A DNA stretch of 35,535 bases from Candidatus Nitrotoga sp. M5 (GCF_927904885.1 NZ_CAKMNW010000088.1:1-35535), one strand, 5' to 3'; counted from the first letter of the stretch, positions 8,380 to 17,119 are shown. Numbers and translations are program-made. The notes: a model not told the origin generated them from the letters alone.

Positions 8380-8646
8380 ATGAGCGGTGGTCACTCAAAA
8401 GAATACGATGATGGCTTTAAGAGTTTTCTGAAAGATCCCGATTACTATAACAACCCGCATCAAAACTCCACTCAGGCATTCAACGATTTTGAACGCGGAT
8501 GGACGCAAGCTCTAAAGCGCTACCCCGAACAGAAATCAGCTAGCAGCAAGCCTCCCACTCGTAGAACCATACCATCATCTCAAAAAGAAAAAATCTCGCC
8601 AGAACAAAAAAAAATTCGAAATGCTTACAAGAAGATTAGGGAGTAA
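8380..8646 (+). CDS. Small hypothetical plasmid protein (88 aa)
   Basis: I do not recognise this protein. It is hydrophilic, with an aromatic and acidic first half (KEYDDGFKSFLKDPDYYNNPH, then FERGWTQALKRYPEQ) and a basic, Ser/Pro/Lys-rich tail that could bind nucleic acid. A ribosome site (TAGGA) lies about eight bases before the ATG. The phased 11-bp repeat array just upstream links it to the control circuit of the partition genes. It ends 77 bp before the Tn402 insertion. No membrane segment or signal peptide. Confidence 0.6.
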   Translation: MSGGHSKEYDDGFKSFLKDPDYYNNPHQNSTQAFNDFERGWTQALKRYPEQKSASSKPPTRRTIPSSQKEKISPEQKKIRNAYKKIRE

Positions 8647-8689
8647 ACCCGAATTATAACGACCGTTTTATATACACCCTTATCGAGGC

Positions 8690-8709
8690 CAGTTTCGCTA
8701 GCGAAACTG
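8690..8709. promoter_or_regulatory. 20-bp perfect palindrome, copy 1 of TTTCGCTAGCGAAA
   Basis: CAGTTTCGCTAGCGAAACTG reads the same on both strands. Before the Tn402 insertion it lay about 80 bp upstream of the resolvase gene now at 17120. Copies of the 14-bp core also lie upstream of csrA (17961) and at the start of the gene at 19602. It is probably an operator for a plasmid regulator. Confidence 0.65.
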
Positions 8710-8722
8710 CATGGTTTCGCGC

Positions 8723-8747
8723 TGTCATTTTCAGAAGACGACTGCAC
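8723..8747 (+). repeat. IRt, tni-side inverted repeat of Tn402
   Basis: 25-bp terminal repeat with further related TniA-binding repeats up to about 8819 (for example around TCAGAAGTGATCTGCACC). The outer edge is marked by the CGCGC duplication. Confidence 0.95.
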
Positions 8748-8863
8748 CAGTTGATTGGGCGTAATGGCTGTTGTGCAGCCAGCTCCTGACAGTTCAATAT
8801 CAGAAGTGATCTGCACCAATCTCGACTATGCTCAATACTCGTGTGCACCAAAGCGAGGTGAGC

Positions 8864-10543
8864 ATGGCGACGGACACCCCACGGATTCCAGAACAAGGCG
8901 TGGCCACTCTGCCTGATGAGGCTTGGGAGCGTGCGCGCCGTCGTGCGGAGATCATCAGTCCGTTGGCGCAGTCGGAGACGGTCGGGCACGAAGCGGCCGA
9001 TATGGCGGCTCAGGCGCTGGGCTTGTCTCGGCGCCAGGTATACGTTCTGATCCGGCGTGCCCGGCAAGGCAGCGGCCTCGTGACGGATCTGGTGCCCGGC
9101 CAGTCCGGTGGAGGTAAAGGTAAGGGGCGCTTGCCGGAACCGGTCGAGCGCGTCATCCACGAGCTACTGCAAAAGCGGTTCCTGACCAAGCAGAAGCGCA
9201 GCCTAGCGGCCTTTCACCGCGAAGTCACTCAGGTGTGCAAGGCTCAAAAACTGCGAGTGCCGGCGCGCAATACCGTGGCCTTACGGATCGCTAGCCTTGA
9301 CCCGCGCAAGGTCATCCGCCGGCGGGAAGGCCAGGATGCCGCTCGTGACCTGCAAGGTGTCGGTGGTGAGCCTCCCGCCGTGACCGCGCCACTGGAACAA
9401 GTGCAGATTGATCACACGGTCATCGACCTGATCGTGGTGGACGAGCGCGACCGGCAACCGATTGGCCGTCCGTATCTGACCATCGCCATCGACGTGTTTA
9501 CCCGCTGCGTGCTCGGCATGGTCGTCACGCTGGAAGCGCCGTCATCTGTTTCGGTCGGCCTGTGCCTTGTGCATGTCGCCTGCGACAAGCGTCCCTGGCT
9601 GGAGGGTCTGAACATAGAAATGGAGTGGCCGATGAGCGGCAAGCCCAGGCTGCTCTACCTGGACAACGCGGCCGAGTTCAAGAGCGAAGCGCTACGCCGA
9701 GGCTGCGAGCAGCATGGCATCCGGCTTGACTATCGCCCGCTCGGGCAGCCGCACTACGGCGGCATCGTGGAACGGATCATCGGCACGGCGATGCAGATGA
9801 TCCACGACGAATTGCCAGGGACGACCTTCTCCAACCCTGACCAGCGCGGCGACTACGATTCCGAAAACAAGGCCGCCCTGACGCTGCGTGAGCTGGAGCG
9901 CTGGCTCACGTTGGCGGTGGGCACCTATCACGGCTCTGTGCACAACGGCCTGCTTCAGCCGCCGGCGGCGCGCTGGTCAGAAGCCGTGGCGCGTGTCGGT
10001 GTACCGGCTGTCGTCACCCGCGCCTTGGCTTTTTTGGTCGATTTCCTGCCCATCATTCGCCGTACTCTGACTCGCACCGGCTTTGTCATCGACCACATTC
10101 ACTACTACGCCGATGCGCTCAAACCGTGGATCGCACGACGCGACCGCTTGCCCGCTTTCCTGATCCGGCGCGACCCGCGTGACATCAGCCGTATCTGGGT
10201 GCTGGAACCGGAGGGGCAGCATTACCTGGAAATCCCCTACCGTACCTTGTCGCACCCGGCTGTCACCCTCTGGGAACAACGGCAGGCGCTGACGAAATTG
10301 CGGCAGCAGGGACGCGAACAGGTGGATGAGTCGGCGCTGTTCCGCATGATCGGGCAGATGCGCGAGATCGTGACCAGCGCGCAGAAGGCCACGCGCAAGG
10401 CGCGGCGCGACGCGGATCGACGCCAGCACCTCAAGGCATCGCCTCCGCCGGACAAGCCGATTCCGCCGAAAACGGACGTTGCTGATCCGCAGGCAGACAA
10501 CCTGCCTCCGGCCAAACCGTTCGACCAGATCGAGGAGTGGTAG
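8864..10543 (+). CDS. tniA: Tn402 transposase TniA
   Basis: A 559-residue DDE transposase of the Tn402/Tn5053 group, related to TnsB and Mu A. The start is ATG 8864 (MATDTPRIPEQG), preceded by GAGGTGA; an upstream in-frame ATG at 8828 lies in the terminal repeat region. An N-terminal helix-turn-helix region (LGLSRRQVYVLIRRA) precedes the catalytic core, where the acidic residues are seen in QIDHTVIDL, LYLDNAAEF and GGIVERIIG. It acts with TniB and TniQ to transpose the element to a cointegrate. Its last codons lie two bases before the tniB start. The length equals that of TniA in known Tn402. Confidence 0.97.
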   Translation: MATDTPRIPEQGVATLPDEAWERARRRAEIISPLAQSETVGHEAADMAAQALGLSRRQVYVLIRRARQGSGLVTDLVPGQSGGGKGKGRLPEPVERVIHELLQKRFLTKQKRSLAAFHREVTQVCKAQKLRVPARNTVALRIASLDPRKVIRRREGQDAARDLQGVGGEPPAVTAPLEQVQIDHTVIDLIVVDERDRQPIGRPYLTIAIDVFTRCVLGMVVTLEAPSSVSVGLCLVHVACDKRPWLEGLNIEMEWPMSGKPRLLYLDNAAEFKSEALRRGCEQHGIRLDYRPLGQPHYGGIVERIIGTAMQMIHDELPGTTFSNPDQRGDYDSENKAALTLRELERWLTLAVGTYHGSVHNGLLQPPAARWSEAVARVGVPAVVTRALAFLVDFLPIIRRTLTRTGFVIDHIHYYADALKPWIARRDRLPAFLIRRDPRDISRIWVLEPEGQHYLEIPYRTLSHPAVTLWEQRQALTKLRQQGREQVDESALFRMIGQMREIVTSAQKATRKARRDADRRQHLKASPPPDKPIPPKTDVADPQADNLPPAKPFDQIEEW

Positions 10544-10545
10544 CC

Positions 10546-11454
10546 GTGGACGAATATCCCATCATCGACTTGTCACACCTGCTGCCAGCGGCACAGGGGC
10601 TGGCTCGGCTGCCGGCGGACGAGCGCATCCAGCGCCTTCGCGCCGACCGCTGGATCGGCTACCCGCGCGCGGTCGAGGCGCTGAACCGGCTGGAAACCCT
10701 GTATGCGTGGCCAAACAAGCAACGCATGCCCAACCTGCTGCTGGTTGGCCCGACCAACAACGGCAAGTCGATGATCATCGAGAAATTCCGGCGCACGCAT
10801 CCGGCCAGCTCCGACGCGGACCAGGAACACATGCCGGTGCTGGTCGTGCAGATGCCGTCCGAACCGTCGGTGATCCGCTTCTACGTCGCGCTACTTGCCG
10901 CGATGGGGGCACCATTGCGCCCGCGCCCACGGCTGCCGGAAATGGAGCAACTGGCGCTGGCACTGCTGCGCAAGGTCGGCGTGCGCATGCTGGTGATCGA
11001 CGAGCTGCACAACGTCTTGGCCGGCAACAGCGTCAACCGGCGGGAATTTCTCAACCTGCTGCGCTTCCTCGGCAATGAGCTGCGCATCCCATTGGTCGGG
11101 GTCGGCACGCGCGACGCCTACCTGGCCATCCGCTCGGATGACCAATTGGAAAACCGCTTCGAGCCCATGATGCTGCCGGTGTGGGAGGCCAACGACGATT
11201 GCTGCTCACTGCTGGCCAGCTTCGCCGCTTCGCTTCCATTGCGGCGACCCTCGTCGATTGCCACGCTGGACATGGCCCGCTACCTGCTCACACGCAGCGA
11301 GGGCACCATCGGCGAACTGGCGCACTTGCTGATGGCGGCGGCCCTCGTCGCCGTGGAGAGCGGCGAGGAAGCGATCAACCACCGCACGCTCAGCATGGCC
11401 GATTACACCGGCCCAAGCGAGCGGCGTCGGCAATTCGAGCGGGAACTGATGTGA
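10546..11454 (+). CDS. tniB: Tn402 transposition ATPase TniB
   Basis: A 302-residue AAA+ ATPase, analogous to TnsC, that activates TniA and selects targets. Walker A is GPTNNGKSM at about residues 68-76 and Walker B is RMLVIDELHNV at about residues 149-159. The start is GTG 10546 (VDEYPIIDL), which gives the known family length; another GTG at 10537 would overlap tniA. The stop overlaps the tniQ start (GTGA), showing translational coupling. Confidence 0.96.
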   Translation: MDEYPIIDLSHLLPAAQGLARLPADERIQRLRADRWIGYPRAVEALNRLETLYAWPNKQRMPNLLLVGPTNNGKSMIIEKFRRTHPASSDADQEHMPVLVVQMPSEPSVIRFYVALLAAMGAPLRPRPRLPEMEQLALALLRKVGVRMLVIDELHNVLAGNSVNRREFLNLLRFLGNELRIPLVGVGTRDAYLAIRSDDQLENRFEPMMLPVWEANDDCCSLLASFAASLPLRRPSSIATLDMARYLLTRSEGTIGELAHLLMAAALVAVESGEEAINHRTLSMADYTGPSERRRQFERELM

Positions 11455-12668
11455 AGCCAGCGCCACGCTGGCCACTGCATCCGGCACCCAGGGAAGCCGA
11501 AGCCCTGTCTTCGTGGCTCAACCGCGTGGCCCTTTGCTATCACATGGAAGTGTCCGAGCTGCTGGAGCACGATCTTGGTCACGGCCAGGTTGATGACCTG
11601 GACACCGCGCCACCACTGGCGCTGCTGGCGATGCTCTCCCAGCGGAGCGGTATCGAGCTGGATCGGCTGCGCTGCATGAGTTTCGCCGGCTGGGTGCCTT
11701 GGCTACTGGACAGCCTTGATGATCAGATTCCAGCCGCATTGGAAACCTATGCGTTCCAGCTCTCGGTACTGCTGCCGAGACTCCGCCGTAAGACGCGATC
11801 CATCACGAGCTGGCGTGCCTGGCTGCCCACCCAACCGATACACCGCGCCTGTCCGCTCTGCCTGAACGATCCGGAGAACCAAGCCGTACTGCTCGCGTGG
11901 AAGCTGCCCCTGATGCTGAGCTGCCCACTGCATGGCTGCTGGCTGGAATCCTATTGGGGCGTGCCAGGGCGGTTTCTCGGCTGGGAGAACGCCGACGCCG
12001 AACCGCGCACTGCCAGCGACGCGATTGCGGCGATGGACCAGCGTACCTGGCAGGCACTGACGACCGGCCACGTGGAGTTGCCGCGCCGACGCATCCACGC
12101 CGGATTGTGGTTTAGGCTGCTACGCACGCTGCTCGATGAGCTGAACACCCCGCTTTCGACGTGCGGCACCTACGCGGGGTATCTCCGCCAAATCTGGGAA
12201 TGCTGCGGGCATCCGCTGCGTGCTGGGCAAAGTCTGTGGCGACCGTATGAAACCCTGAACCCGGCAGTACGGTTGCAGATGCTGGAGGCGGCGGCAACGG
12301 CAATCAGCTTGATTGAGGTGAGGGATATAAGCCCGCCAGGCGAGCACGCAAAGCTATTCTGGTCCGAGCCCCAAACCGGGTTCACCAGTGGCCTGCCGGC
12401 GAAAGCGCCGAAGCCCGAACCCGTCGATCACTGGCAGCGTGCAATCCAGGCCATTGATGAGGCCATCATTGAAGCACGACACAACCCCGAGACGGCACGC
12501 TCGCTGTTCGCGTTGGCTTCCTATGGTCGGCGCGACCCCGCTTCCTTGGAACAGTTGCGCGCCACCTTCGCGAAGGAAGGCATCCCGCCGGAATTTCTGT
12601 CACATTACCTGCCTGATGCACCCTTTGCATGTCTTAAACAAAATGACGGGTTAAGTGACAAATTTTGA
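11451..12668 (+). CDS. tniQ: Tn402 transposition protein TniQ
   Basis: A 405-residue protein of the TniQ/TnsD family, needed for Tn402 transposition together with TniA and TniB. It starts at GTG 11451, overlapping the tniB stop, with KPAPRWPLHPAPREAEALSS. It carries the family zinc-finger-like residues (RACPLCLNDPENQ, then LSCPLHGCWL). The open frame extends far upstream inside tniB, but the coupled GTG is the proper start. Downstream lies the res site and tniR. Confidence 0.95.
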   Translation: MKPAPRWPLHPAPREAEALSSWLNRVALCYHMEVSELLEHDLGHGQVDDLDTAPPLALLAMLSQRSGIELDRLRCMSFAGWVPWLLDSLDDQIPAALETYAFQLSVLLPRLRRKTRSITSWRAWLPTQPIHRACPLCLNDPENQAVLLAWKLPLMLSCPLHGCWLESYWGVPGRFLGWENADAEPRTASDAIAAMDQRTWQALTTGHVELPRRRIHAGLWFRLLRTLLDELNTPLSTCGTYAGYLRQIWECCGHPLRAGQSLWRPYETLNPAVRLQMLEAAATAISLIEVRDISPPGEHAKLFWSEPQTGFTSGLPAKAPKPEPVDHWQRAIQAIDEAIIEARHNPETARSLFALASYGRRDPASLEQLRATFAKEGIPPEFLSHYLPDAPFACLKQNDGLSDKF

Positions 12669-12714
12669 CGGATAGAGCTTTCCGGCTCACACTGTCACAT
12701 AATCGAACGTATAC
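12640..12714 (+). promoter_or_regulatory. Tn402 res site region and tniR promoter
   Basis: The gap between tniQ and tniR contains several GTGAC/GTCAC elements, including the pair TGTCAC ... GTGACG around 12693-12719 and GTGACAAATTTTGAC further left. In Tn402 and Tn5053 the resolvase acts here to resolve cointegrates. The exact subsites were placed by eye. Confidence 0.65.
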
Positions 12715-13353
12715 GTGACGGGTGAAAAGGTGCTGATCGGCTACATGCGGGTATCGAAGGCGGACGGATCCCAGTCCACCAATTTGCAACGCGATGCGCT
12801 CATCGCCGCTGGTGTGAGCCTTGCGCACCTTTACGAGGATCTGGCCTCGGGCAGGCGCGATGATCGCCCAGGGTTGGCTGCTTGCCTGAAGGCGCTTCGT
12901 GAAGGGGACACGCTGATCGTGTGGAAGCTCGATCGGCTTGGCCGTGATCTGCGCCACCTGATCAACACCGTGCACGACCTAACTGCGCGTAGCGTGGGCC
13001 TGAAGGTCCTGACCGGTCACGGTGCGGCGGTCGACACGACGACTGCCGCCGGCAAGCTTGTGTTCGGTATTTTTGCCGCGCTGGCCGAGTTCGAGCGTGA
13101 GTTGATTTCCGAGCGAACAGTCGCTGGACTTATCTCGGCGCGCGCTCGCGGCAGGAAAGGGGGGCGCCCCTTCAAGATGACCGCCGCCAAGCTACGCCTG
13201 GCGATGGCCAGCATGGGGCAACCGGAAACCAAGGTGGGCGATCTCTGCGAAGAACTCGGGATTACCCGGCAGACGCTCTACCGGCACGTGTCGCCCAAGG
13301 GCGAACTGCGGCCAGACGGCGTAAAGCTGCTCTCCCTCGGTTCAGCCGCATAA
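12715..13353 (+). CDS. tniR: Tn402 resolvase TniR (serine recombinase)
   Basis: A 212-residue serine recombinase. The catalytic region is LIGYMRVSKADGSQSTNLQRD with the nucleophile Ser in RVSKADGS; VWKLDRLGRDLRHL and EFERELISERT are also typical. A C-terminal helix-turn-helix (VGDLCEELGITRQTLYRHV) binds res. It resolves cointegrates made by TniA/B/Q. The start is taken as GTG 12715 (VTGEKVLIGY); a GTG 15 bases later is possible. It is clearly distinct from the plasmid resolvase at 17120. Confidence 0.94.
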   Translation: MTGEKVLIGYMRVSKADGSQSTNLQRDALIAAGVSLAHLYEDLASGRRDDRPGLAACLKALREGDTLIVWKLDRLGRDLRHLINTVHDLTARSVGLKVLTGHGAAVDTTTAAGKLVFGIFAALAEFERELISERTVAGLISARARGRKGGRPFKMTAAKLRLAMASMGQPETKVGDLCEELGITRQTLYRHVSPKGELRPDGVKLLSLGSAA

Positions 13354-13449
13354 ATGGAGGCGACCTGGAACGGGGCGCTGTTCAGTGCGGCAACGATCCG
13401 ATTACCGGTGTCGACCCAGAGCAGCCGTAGAGCTTTTGGGAAAGCTGTC

Positions 13450-13590
13450 GTTCAACGCCGAGTTCAGCGGCAGTTTTTAAGTTGTGATTTTATGGAATAC
13501 TTTTGCGCAGCAAAACCATAAAGCCGCGACTTAAAAACTGTCCAGCGCAGGCACGAAGTGCTGGAGCGGTGCTGCAACGACTTGTTAGAT
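13450..13590 (-). other. attC site (59-be) of the qacE cassette, 141 bp
   Basis: On the minus strand the site opens with ATCTAAC (fits RYYYAAC) at 13590-13584 and closes with GTTGAAC (fits GTTRRRY) at 13456-13450. Between them lies a long imperfect inverted repeat that includes CAGTTTTTAAGT and ACTTAAAAACTG. The cassette runs from 13456 to 14042, 587 bp. No gene lies between tniR and qacE. Confidence 0.88.
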
Positions 13591-13601
13591 GACTGAGTTT
13601 A

Positions 13602-13934
13602 TTAGTGGGCACTTGCTTTGGAAAGCAAGTTTAAAACTACTACACCACTAACTATGAGCCCCATACCTACAAAGCCCCACGCATCAAGCTTTTGCCCATG
13701 AAGCAACCAGGCAATGGCTGTAATTATGACGACGCCGAGTCCCGACCAGACTGCATAAGCAACACCGACAGGGATGGATTTCATAACCAGAGAAAGAAAA
13801 TAAAATGCGATGCCATAACCGATTATGACAACGGCGGAAGGGGCAAGCTTAGTAAAGCCCTCGCTAGATTTTAATGCGGATGTTGCGATTACTTCGCCAA
13901 CTATTGCGATAACAAGAAAAAGCCAGCCTTTCAT
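13602..13934 (-). CDS. qacE: Full-length QacE small multidrug exporter
   Basis: A 110-residue SMR-family protein with four transmembrane helices and the essential Glu14 in the first helix ([16 protein letters not shown]). It exports quaternary ammonium compounds and other cationic biocides by proton exchange. The C-terminus [16 protein letters not shown] shows this is intact QacE, not the truncated QacEdelta1 of clinical integrons. From memory of the canonical protein, residue 51 is Met here instead of Leu. It sits in its own cassette with attC and is read from the Pc promoter in intI1; a ribosome site (GGGAGA) lies nine bases before the ATG. Confidence 0.97.
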   Translation of the reverse strand: MKGWLFLVIAIVGEVIATSALKSSEGFTKLAPSAVVIIGYGIAFYFLSLVMKSIPVGVAYAVWSGLGVVIITAIAWLLHGQKLDAWGFVGMGLIVSGVVVLNLLSKASAH

Positions 13935-14042
13935 GATATATCTCCCAATTTGTGTAGGGCTTATTATGCACGCTTAAAAATAATAAAAGCAGACTTGACC
14001 TGATAGTTTGGCTGTGAGCAATTATGTGCTTAGTGCATCTAA

Positions 14043-14107
14043 CTTTGTTTTAGGGCGACTGCCCTGCTGCGTAACATCGTTGCTGCTCCATAACATCAAA
14101 CATCGAC
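14043..14107 (-). other. attI1: attI1 recombination site
   Basis: Read on the minus strand, the region ends CGCCCTAAAACAAAG followed by TTAGATGC, the point where cassettes are inserted (between 14043 and 14042). The sequence matches canonical attI1. The qacE cassette is the first and only cassette. Confidence 0.93.
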
Positions 14108-14150
14108 CCACGGCGTAACGCGCTTGCTGCTTGGATGCCCGAGGCATAGA

Positions 14151-14166
14151 CTGTACAAAAAAACAG
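14151..14166 (+). promoter_or_regulatory. LexA box in the intI1 promoter
   Basis: CTGTACAAAAAAACAG fits CTG-N10-CAG and lies 12 bases before the intI1 ATG. Integrase expression is therefore probably induced by the SOS response. On the other strand TTGTTA and TACAGT lie 14 bp apart, the inactive form of promoter P2. Confidence 0.85.
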
Positions 14167-14178
14167 TCATAACAAGCC

Positions 14179-15192
14179 ATGAAAACCGCCACTGCGCCGT
14201 TACCACCGCTGCGTTCGGTCAAGGTTCTGGACCAGTTGCGTGAGCGCATACGCTACTTGCATTACAGCTTACGAACCGAACAGGCTTATGTCCACTGGGT
14301 TCGTGCCTTCATCCGTTTCCACGGTGTGCGTCACCCGGCAACCTTGGGCAGCAGCGAAGTCGAGGCATTTCTGTCCTGGCTGGCGAACGAGCGCAAGGTT
14401 TCGGTCTCCACGCATCGTCAGGCATTGGCGGCCTTGCTGTTCTTCTACGGCAAGGTGCTGTGCACGGATCTGCCCTGGCTTCAGGAGATCGGAAGACCTC
14501 GGCCGTCGCGGCGCTTGCCGGTGGTGCTGACCCCGGATGAAGTGGTTCGCATCCTCGGTTTTCTGGAAGGCGAGCATCGTTTGTTCGCCCAGCTTCTGTA
14601 TGGAACGGGCATGCGGATCAGTGAGGGTTTGCAACTGCGGGTCAAGGATCTGGATTTCGATCACGGCACGATCATCGTGCGGGAGGGCAAGGGCTCCAAG
14701 GATCGGGCCTTGATGTTACCCGAGAGCTTGGCACCCAGCCTGCGCGAGCAGCTGTCGCGTGCACGGGCATGGTGGCTGAAGGACCAGGCCGAGGGCCGCA
14801 GCGGCGTTGCGCTTCCCGACGCCCTTGAGCGGAAGTATCCGCGCGCCGGGCATTCCTGGCCGTGGTTCTGGGTTTTTGCGCAGCACACGCATTCGACCGA
14901 TCCACGGAGCGGTGTCGTGCGTCGCCATCACATGTATGACCAGACCTTTCAGCGCGCCTTCAAACGTGCCGTAGAACAAGCAGGCATCACGAAGCCCGCC
15001 ACACCGCACACCCTCCGCCACTCGTTCGCGACGGCCTTGCTCCGCAGCGGTTACGACATTCGAACCGTGCAGGATCTGCTCGGCCATTCCGACGTCTCTA
15101 CGACGATGATTTACACGCATGTGCTGAAAGTTGGCGGTGCCGGAGTGCGCTCACCGCTTGATGCGCTGCCGCCCCTCACTAGTGAGAGGTAG
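14179..15192 (+). CDS. intI1: Class 1 integron integrase IntI1
   Basis: A 337-residue tyrosine recombinase that matches canonical IntI1. It recombines attC sites with attI1 to gain and reorder cassettes. Catalytic residues are seen in [10 protein letters not shown] (first Arg), [11 protein letters not shown] (His and second Arg) and [10 protein letters not shown] (the nucleophile Tyr). The integron-specific extra segment lies around [12 protein letters not shown]. Residues 32 and 39 are Arg and His, the variant that goes with the weak PcW promoter and, from published work on these variants, efficient cassette excision. It is transcribed away from the cassette. The ATG is at 14179. Confidence 0.98.
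14266..14294 (-). promoter_or_regulatory. Cassette promoter PcW inside intI1
   Basis: On the minus strand, TGGACA (14294-14289) is followed by 17 bases and TAAGCT (14271-14266). This is the weak PcW variant and drives qacE. Confidence 0.93.
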
Positions 15193-15298
15193 GGCAGCGC
15201 AAGTCAATCCTGGCGGATTCACTACCCCTGCGCGAAGGCCATCGGTGCCGCATCGAACGGCCGGTTGCGGAAAGTCCTCCCTGCGTCCGCTGATGGCC

Positions 15299-16954
15299 CA
15301 GAGTGTGTAAAAACGCCCCGGTAGACCCTTGCTATGATTTCCAAGAATCTCACCGCAAGGGACGCCCATGAAACGGTTTATCCAGGGTGAACACCGAGGT
15401 CAAAGCACCTTACTTCCCGAAAGCCTCGACGACTACGTCAGCGATACCAATCCGGTTCGGGTGGTTGACGTTTTCGTCGATGAACTCGACTTGGCCACGC
15501 TAGGTTTTGATGGCGTCATTCCAGCCGAAACCGGCAGACCTGCCTACCACCCGGCGATCCTGCTGAAGATCTACATCTACGGTTACCTAAACCGCATTCA
15601 ATCGAGCCGACGTCTTGAGCGAGAAGCCCAGCGCAACGTCGAACTCATGTGGCTAACCGGGCGTTTGATGCCCGATTTCAAGACCATCGCCAACTTCCGA
15701 AAAGACAACAGCAAGGCCATTCGCGGCGTCTGCCGCCAGTTCGTTTTGCTCTGCCAGCAGTTGGGGTTGTTTGGCGAAAACTTAGTTGCCATCGACGGCA
15801 GCAAATTCAAGGCAGTGAACAACCGTGACCGCAATTTCACCAGCGCCAAACTGAAGCGGCGCATGGAAGAAATCGAGGCGAGCATCAGCCGTTATTTGGC
15901 TGTGCTCGATGCGGCTGATCGACAGATTCCTAGCGCCTCCGCGCCAGACACTGCCAGCCTTGAAGATAAAATTTCCAAGCTCAAAGCGCAGATGAAAGAG
16001 CTTCAGGGGATCGAAACTCAGCTCAACGATTCCCCTGATAAACAGGTTTCGCTGACCGACCCGGATGCCCGTTCGATGATGACGCGCGGCAGCGGTATCG
16101 TCGGCTACAACGTGCAGACGGCTGTCGATACGCAGCACCATTTAATAGTCGCTCATGAAGTCACCAACAACGGTTCCGACCGTGACCAACTCAGTTCAAT
16201 GGCGAAGCAGGCTCGTGAAGCCATCGGCGCAGAAACGCTGTCCGTGGTGGCTGACCGAGGCTACTTCAAGGGTGAAGAAATCCTTGCCTGTCACGACGCA
16301 AACATCACGGCCTACGTGCCTAAGCCAATGACTTCAAGCGCCAAGGCTGATGGCCGATTCAACAAAGATGCCTTCGTGTATGACCCGACGAAAAACGAAT
16401 ACACCTGCCCGGCGGGAGAGGCACTGATCTGGCGATTCTCCAGCGTTGAGAAAGGCATGAATATGCACTGTTACTGGAGTTCAAAGTGCCAGAGTTGCAC
16501 GCTGAAAACCCAGTGCACGCCAAGCACAAATCGTCGAGTAAGGCGCTGGGAACATGAAGCGGTGCTGGAGGAAATGCAACGCCGGCTGAACCAAGTACCG
16601 GAGATGATGCGGGTTCGAAAACGGACTGTTGAGCATCCCTTCGGGACGCTCAAACAATGGATGGGGGCAACGCACTTCCTGACTCGAAAACTGAACGGGG
16701 TGAGTGCGGAGATGAGCTTGAATGTGCTCGCCTACAACTTGAAGCGGGTGATGAAAATCATCGGCACCGAAGGCTTGTTGAAGGCGATGACGGCGTAAAA
16801 GCCCCAGCTTTTACTGCTCCAGGAGGCGCCACAGCGCTTCATACGCGCTCTGAAGCGTTACCGGCGCTGATCGTGGTAAATAATCGGGAAATCACCACGT
16901 CCAGGAGCAATGGGCTGAAGCACGCACGATAAGAAAGTGTTTTTACACACTCTG
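15299..16954 (+). mobile_element. IS1182-family insertion sequence (1656 bp) inside Tn402
   Basis: Perfect 16-bp terminal inverted repeats CAGAGTGTGTAAAAAC. The palindromic tetranucleotide GGCC is duplicated on both sides (15295-15298 and 16955-16958). Removing the IS and one GGCC joins TGATGGCC to GGCAGCAGC, which is the normal sequence between intI1 and IRi in class 1 integrons, as I remember it. The element carries one transposase gene. Confidence 0.93.
15368..16798 (+). CDS. IS1182-family DDE transposase
   Basis: A 476-residue transposase. The N-terminal DUF772-like domain reads PAYHPAILLKIYIYGYLNRI. Acidic catalytic positions are visible in LVAIDGSKFKAVN, VVADRGYFKGEE and VEHPFGTLKQWMG, in the order expected for this family. 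A cysteine cluster lies before the C-terminus (CYWSSKCQSCTLKTQC). The start ATG 15368 gives MKRFIQGEHRGQSTLLP, the usual opening. The frame is intact, so the element may still move. Confidence 0.95.
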   Translation: MKRFIQGEHRGQSTLLPESLDDYVSDTNPVRVVDVFVDELDLATLGFDGVIPAETGRPAYHPAILLKIYIYGYLNRIQSSRRLEREAQRNVELMWLTGRLMPDFKTIANFRKDNSKAIRGVCRQFVLLCQQLGLFGENLVAIDGSKFKAVNNRDRNFTSAKLKRRMEEIEASISRYLAVLDAADRQIPSASAPDTASLEDKISKLKAQMKELQGIETQLNDSPDKQVSLTDPDARSMMTRGSGIVGYNVQTAVDTQHHLIVAHEVTNNGSDRDQLSSMAKQAREAIGAETLSVVADRGYFKGEEILACHDANITAYVPKPMTSSAKADGRFNKDAFVYDPTKNEYTCPAGEALIWRFSSVEKGMNMHCYWSSKCQSCTLKTQCTPSTNRRVRRWEHEAVLEEMQRRLNQVPEMMRVRKRTVEHPFGTLKQWMGATHFLTRKLNGVSAEMSLNVLAYNLKRVMKIIGTEGLLKAMTA

Positions 16955-17029
16955 GGCCGGCAGCAGCCCGTCGTTGCCTGATGGATCCAACCCCTCCGCT
17001 GCTATAGTGCAGTCGGCTTCTGACGTTCA

Positions 17030-17054
17030 GTGCAGCCGTCTTCTGAAAACGACA
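17030..17054 (-). repeat. IRi, integron-side inverted repeat of Tn402
   Basis: Read from 17054 inward it begins TGTCGTTTTCAGAAGACGGC. A second related repeat (TCAGAAGCCGACTGCAC) follows at about 17008-17024. The CGCGC duplication follows at 17055-17059. Confidence 0.95.
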
Positions 17055-17069
17055 CGCGCCCAAAAACCC

Positions 17070-17087
17070 GTACAATAATCTATGTAC
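17070..17087. promoter_or_regulatory. Inverted repeat upstream of the plasmid resolvase (candidate res subsite)
   Basis: GTACA and TGTAC arms with eight bases between them, 32 bp before the resolvase ATG and 15 bp after the Tn402 end. This fits a resolvase crossover or binding site, but subsites II and III were not defined. Confidence 0.45.
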
Positions 17088-17119
17088 AAAAAACGCACCT
17101 TTTATGATCAGGGCTTGAA

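Larger units (their letters stand above)
8723..17054. mobile_element. Tn402-type class 1 integron transposon (8332 bp)
   Basis: The left end IRt (8723-8747) reads TGTCATTTTCAGAAGACGAC then TGCAC; the right end IRi (17030-17054, read outward in) begins TGTCGTTTTCAGAAGACGGC. They match at 23 of 25 positions. The flanking bases are CGCGC on both sides (8718-8722 and 17055-17059), a 5-bp target duplication as made by this family. Inside are tniA, tniB, tniQ, tniR, a qacE cassette, attI1, intI1 and a later IS1182 insertion. There is no qacEdelta1, sul1 or orf5. The transposon looks complete and possibly mobile. Its high GC content contrasts with the AT-richer plasmid around it. Confidence 0.97.

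Noticed and set aside
11181..11450. N-terminal extension of TniQ by 90 residues
   Set aside because: It overlaps tniB in another frame. The coupled GTG at 11451 gives the known TniQ length.
8723..17054. A clinical-type integron with antibiotic resistance cassettes
   Set aside because: Only qacE is present. No aadA, dfr, sul1 or other resistance gene was found between attI1 and tniR.
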